Assembly: GCF_014773265.1 (NCBI RefSeq)
Contig: NZ_JACWMY010000001.1
Coordinates: 124,001 to 188,000 of the forward strand
DNA length: 64,000 nucleotides
Origin: Mucilaginibacter pankratovii
GTDB taxonomy: Bacteria; Bacteroidota; Bacteroidia; Sphingobacteriales; Sphingobacteriaceae
Direction: 5' to 3'
Positions 62,268-64,000 of the stretch are shown in pieces. Within the stretch, counting starts at the first letter, position 1, and the number at the start of each line of letters is the position of its first letter. The position numbers were made by a program, and so were the translations under genes. The notes below the pieces were generated by a model. The model saw only the letters and a program-made list of their open reading frames with translations, did not search any database and was not told the origin of the DNA.

Positions 62268-64000
62268 TTAATATTTAACTACGATGTACCCGGTTTTGCG
62301 TTTGGTTTCGGTTCCTTTCTTGTACTCTACCGAGTAGAAATAAGTACCGGCCTGCTGCAGGGTGCCTTTGCTGCTGTGCCCGTCGAAAGCCTTGCTTTCG
62401 TTATCATAGCCCCTGGCTTCGTAAACCACGTCACCGTTTCGGTTCATGATGCGGACGGTATTTTCAGGGAAAGCGTTAATGCCCTGTATGGTCAACCTGT
62501 CGTTAATACCGTCTCCGTTTGGCGATACCGCCTGTTTAACCACCAGGTCTATAGCCAGCACATCTGTTGACGGCTCTGGTTTTTGCAGCACATCTATCGT
62601 GTTTCTATTTTTATTTACAGCTGCTATTACCGGTGGCGCTGTACGGTTTACGGTGATGGTGAACGCCAGCGTGGTTACCCCGTCTTCAGCTGTGATCTCT
62701 ATCGGGATGACTGTTGCGGTACCTGCCAGTGTTAACGGTGCAGAGGCCGTACGTTGGGCCGTGGTTACACCGTTCACCTTTATTGTTGCCGGGTCTTTAG
62801 TCCCCAGGGTTATCTGTACACTGTTTACGCTATTGCCTGCCGAGGATACCCAATTAGCTGACGTGCCTACACGCGTTATCGGGCCGGAGCTAACTGCAAT
62901 ATAATTAAGCGCTGTATTGTTGGAGCCTGTTTTGTTAACCGTAATGTTGATGACACGTGTAGTTACCCCATCTTCTGCCGTTATCTCTACCGGGAACGTT
63001 GTTGCGGCGCCCGTTAGCGTTACCGGTGCAGAGGCCGTGTTTTGCGCTGTTGCTACACCGTTTACCTTTATCGTTGCCGGATCTTTCGTCCCCAGGGTGA
63101 GCTCTACGCTGTTTACGCTATTACTTACCGAAGAAGTATAGTTATCTGATGTGCCTACACGGGTTAGTACGCCAGGGTTGATAGACATACTGCTCAACCC
63201 CGTATTGTTTGAACCTGTGCGGTTAACCGTTATGGTAAATGCCAGTGTGGTTACCCCATCTTCCGCCGTAATTTCTACCGGGATGGCTGTTGAAACGCCG
63301 ATAAGCGTTACCGGTGCAGAGGCCGTATTTTGGTCTGTGCTCACGCCGTTTATCTTTATCGTTGCAGGGTCTTTTGTACCCAGGGTGATCTGCACTGTAT
63401 TTAAGGTGCTGCTGGCAGAGGCCGTCCAGTTATCTGATGTACCTACACGGCTTATTGGGCCCGAGCTAACAGCAATAAAGTTGAGCGCTGTATTGTTGGA
63501 ACCAGTTTTATTAACTGTGATATTGAGCACACGTGTAGTTACGCCATCTTCCGCTGTTATCTCTACCGGGAACGTCGTTGTAGGCCCGGTTAGCGTTATT
63601 GGTGCAGAGGCCGTGTTTTGTGCTGTGCTTACGCCATTTACTTTTATCGTTCCGGGGTCTTTTGTACCCAGGGTGAGTTGTACGCTGTTTACGCTAAAGC
63701 TTACCGAAGATGTATAATTATCTGACGTGCCTATACGCGTAAGTACACCCGGGCTGATAGTCATAGTGCTCAACCCTGTATTGTTAGAGCCTGTTTTATT
63801 AACAGTTACGGTAAATGCCAGTGTGGTTACGCCATCTTCTGCCGTGATCTCTACCGGGATAGCGGTTGTAACGCCGATAAGCGTTATCGGTGCAGAGGCC
63901 GTGTTTTGGTCTGTGGTTACGCCATTTATCTTTATCGTTGCAGGGTCTTTTGTACCCAGGGTTAACTGTACGCTGTTTACACTATTACTTACCGAGGAGG
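62268..64000 (-). CDS. T9SS type B cargo with cadherin-like beta-sandwich repeats (N-terminus beyond window)
   Basis: Reading frame open to the right edge, at least 577 codons. It holds about five tandem repeats of 96 residues (288 bp), each with a VNSVQLTLGTKDP-type strand, KVNGV and ITAEDGVTT, the pattern of cadherin-like beta-sandwich domains. Two versions alternate (PGVLTRxGTSDNY and SGPISRVGTSDNW), so the larger DNA period is 576 bp. The last 90 residues are a gliding-motility-type (type B) sorting domain: VSPNGDGINDRLTIQGI and YFYSVEYKKGTETKRKTGYI. It is secreted by T9SS and probably retained on the surface by the adjacent PorP/SprF protein. Confidence 0.9.
   Translation of the reverse strand, partial: SSVSNSVNSVQLTLGTKDPATIKINGVTTDQNTASAPITLIGVTTAIPVEITAEDGVTTLAFTVTVNKTGSNNTGLSTMTISPGVLTRIGTSDNYTSSVSFSVNSVQLTLGTKDPGTIKVNGVSTAQNTASAPITLTGPTTTFPVEITAEDGVTTRVLNITVNKTGSNNTALNFIAVSSGPISRVGTSDNWTASASSTLNTVQITLGTKDPATIKINGVSTDQNTASAPVTLIGVSTAIPVEITAEDGVTTLAFTITVNRTGSNNTGLSSMSINPGVLTRVGTSDNYTSSVSNSVNSVELTLGTKDPATIKVNGVATAQNTASAPVTLTGAATTFPVEITAEDGVTTRVINITVNKTGSNNTALNYIAVSSGPITRVGTSANWVSSAGNSVNSVQITLGTKDPATIKVNGVTTAQRTASAPLTLAGTATVIPIEITAEDGVTTLAFTITVNRTAPPVIAAVNKNRNTIDVLQKPEPSTDVLAIDLVVKQAVSPNGDGINDRLTIQGINAFPENTVRIMNRNGDVVYEARGYDNESKAFDGHSSKGTLQQAGTYFYSVEYKKGTETKRKTGYIVVKY
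62640..63989. repeat. Alternating 288-bp tandem coding repeats
   Basis: The TATTGTTGGA box at 62915 and its equivalent at 63491 are 576 bp apart, two 288-bp units. Units of type A and type B alternate to the window edge. Because the repeats are nearly identical, copy number can vary by recombination and assemblies may miscount it. Confidence 0.8.

Noticed and set aside
62446..63717. Long plus-strand frames opposite the cargo repeats
   Set aside because: They arise from the codon pattern of the repeated minus-strand gene and recur with its period.
44900..64000. Prophage or contractile injection system
   Set aside because: Only tail-collar tips are phage-like. No terminase, portal, capsid, tube, sheath, baseplate, tape measure, integrase or lysis gene was seen. 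Genes beyond the right edge could change this.

Overview
The window looks like chromosomal DNA of a Bacteroidota bacterium, most likely Sphingobacteriaceae and close to Mucilaginibacter or Pedobacter. The evidence is a sphingolipid pathway, DUF5686/carboxypeptidase-regulatory-like outer-membrane proteins, a PorP/SprF protein beside a type IX secretion (T9SS) type B sorting domain, and promoter -7 boxes of the form TAnnTTTG. There are no rRNA or tRNA genes, no CRISPR array and no intact insertion sequence. Both ends cut genes: an RND pump on the left and a repeat-rich T9SS cargo on the right.

Layout. 1-3372 (minus): TolC / membrane-fusion / RND efflux operon. 3712-14380 (plus): an almost complete inositol-sphingolipid locus with serine palmitoyltransferase, a GNAT-like candidate ceramide synthase, a CerR-like reductase, inositol-3-phosphate synthase, a DUF5686 outer-membrane protein, a CDP-alcohol phosphatidyltransferase, DUF4833, a fatty-acid hydroxylase and an AUR1/PAP2-type inositol-phosphorylceramide synthase. 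Together they can be read as a route from serine, acyl groups and glucose-6-phosphate to 2-hydroxylated inositol phosphorylceramide. 14604-23578: housekeeping and small loci (TPR protein with an apparent frameshift, CAP protein, FabF, RluA, metallo-hydrolase, M1 peptidase, HupE, DUF6702, a frameshifted hypothetical). 23798-23917: a cluster of REP-like palindromes. 23960-26228 (minus): an MhqO/MhqD-like dioxygenase-esterase operon. 26776-33619 (minus): an operon of an HD-PycTM fusion, polyphosphate kinase, an SdiA-regulated-type lipoprotein and a BamA/TamA-like protein with a kinase-like motif. 34709-38311 (plus): a divergent diadenylate-cyclase-like DACNV protein with a GAF partner. 38275-44410 (minus): two pirins, Crp/Fnr, and a MarR-DUF5686-small protein operon with a perfect 16-bp-arm operator over its promoter.

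44900-64000 (minus) is the most unusual region: about 19 kb of tightly packed genes ending in one terminator. From upstream to downstream it encodes a T9SS type B cargo with cadherin-like repeats, a PorP/SprF protein, four large proteins of 1606, 551, 309 and 1337 aa with no recognisable signal peptide and little recognisable homology, a 409-aa Ig-like protein, and six tandem phage-tail-collar proteins. No phage head, tube, sheath, baseplate, integrase or lysis gene is visible. I read it as a candidate undescribed multi-protein surface or tail-tip-like system; its function is unknown.

Regulation visible in sequence: a 23-bp-spaced direct-repeat motif occurs at the same distance from the -7 box upstream of both the MhqO-like operon and a pirin gene 14 kb away, suggesting one electrophile/redox regulon.
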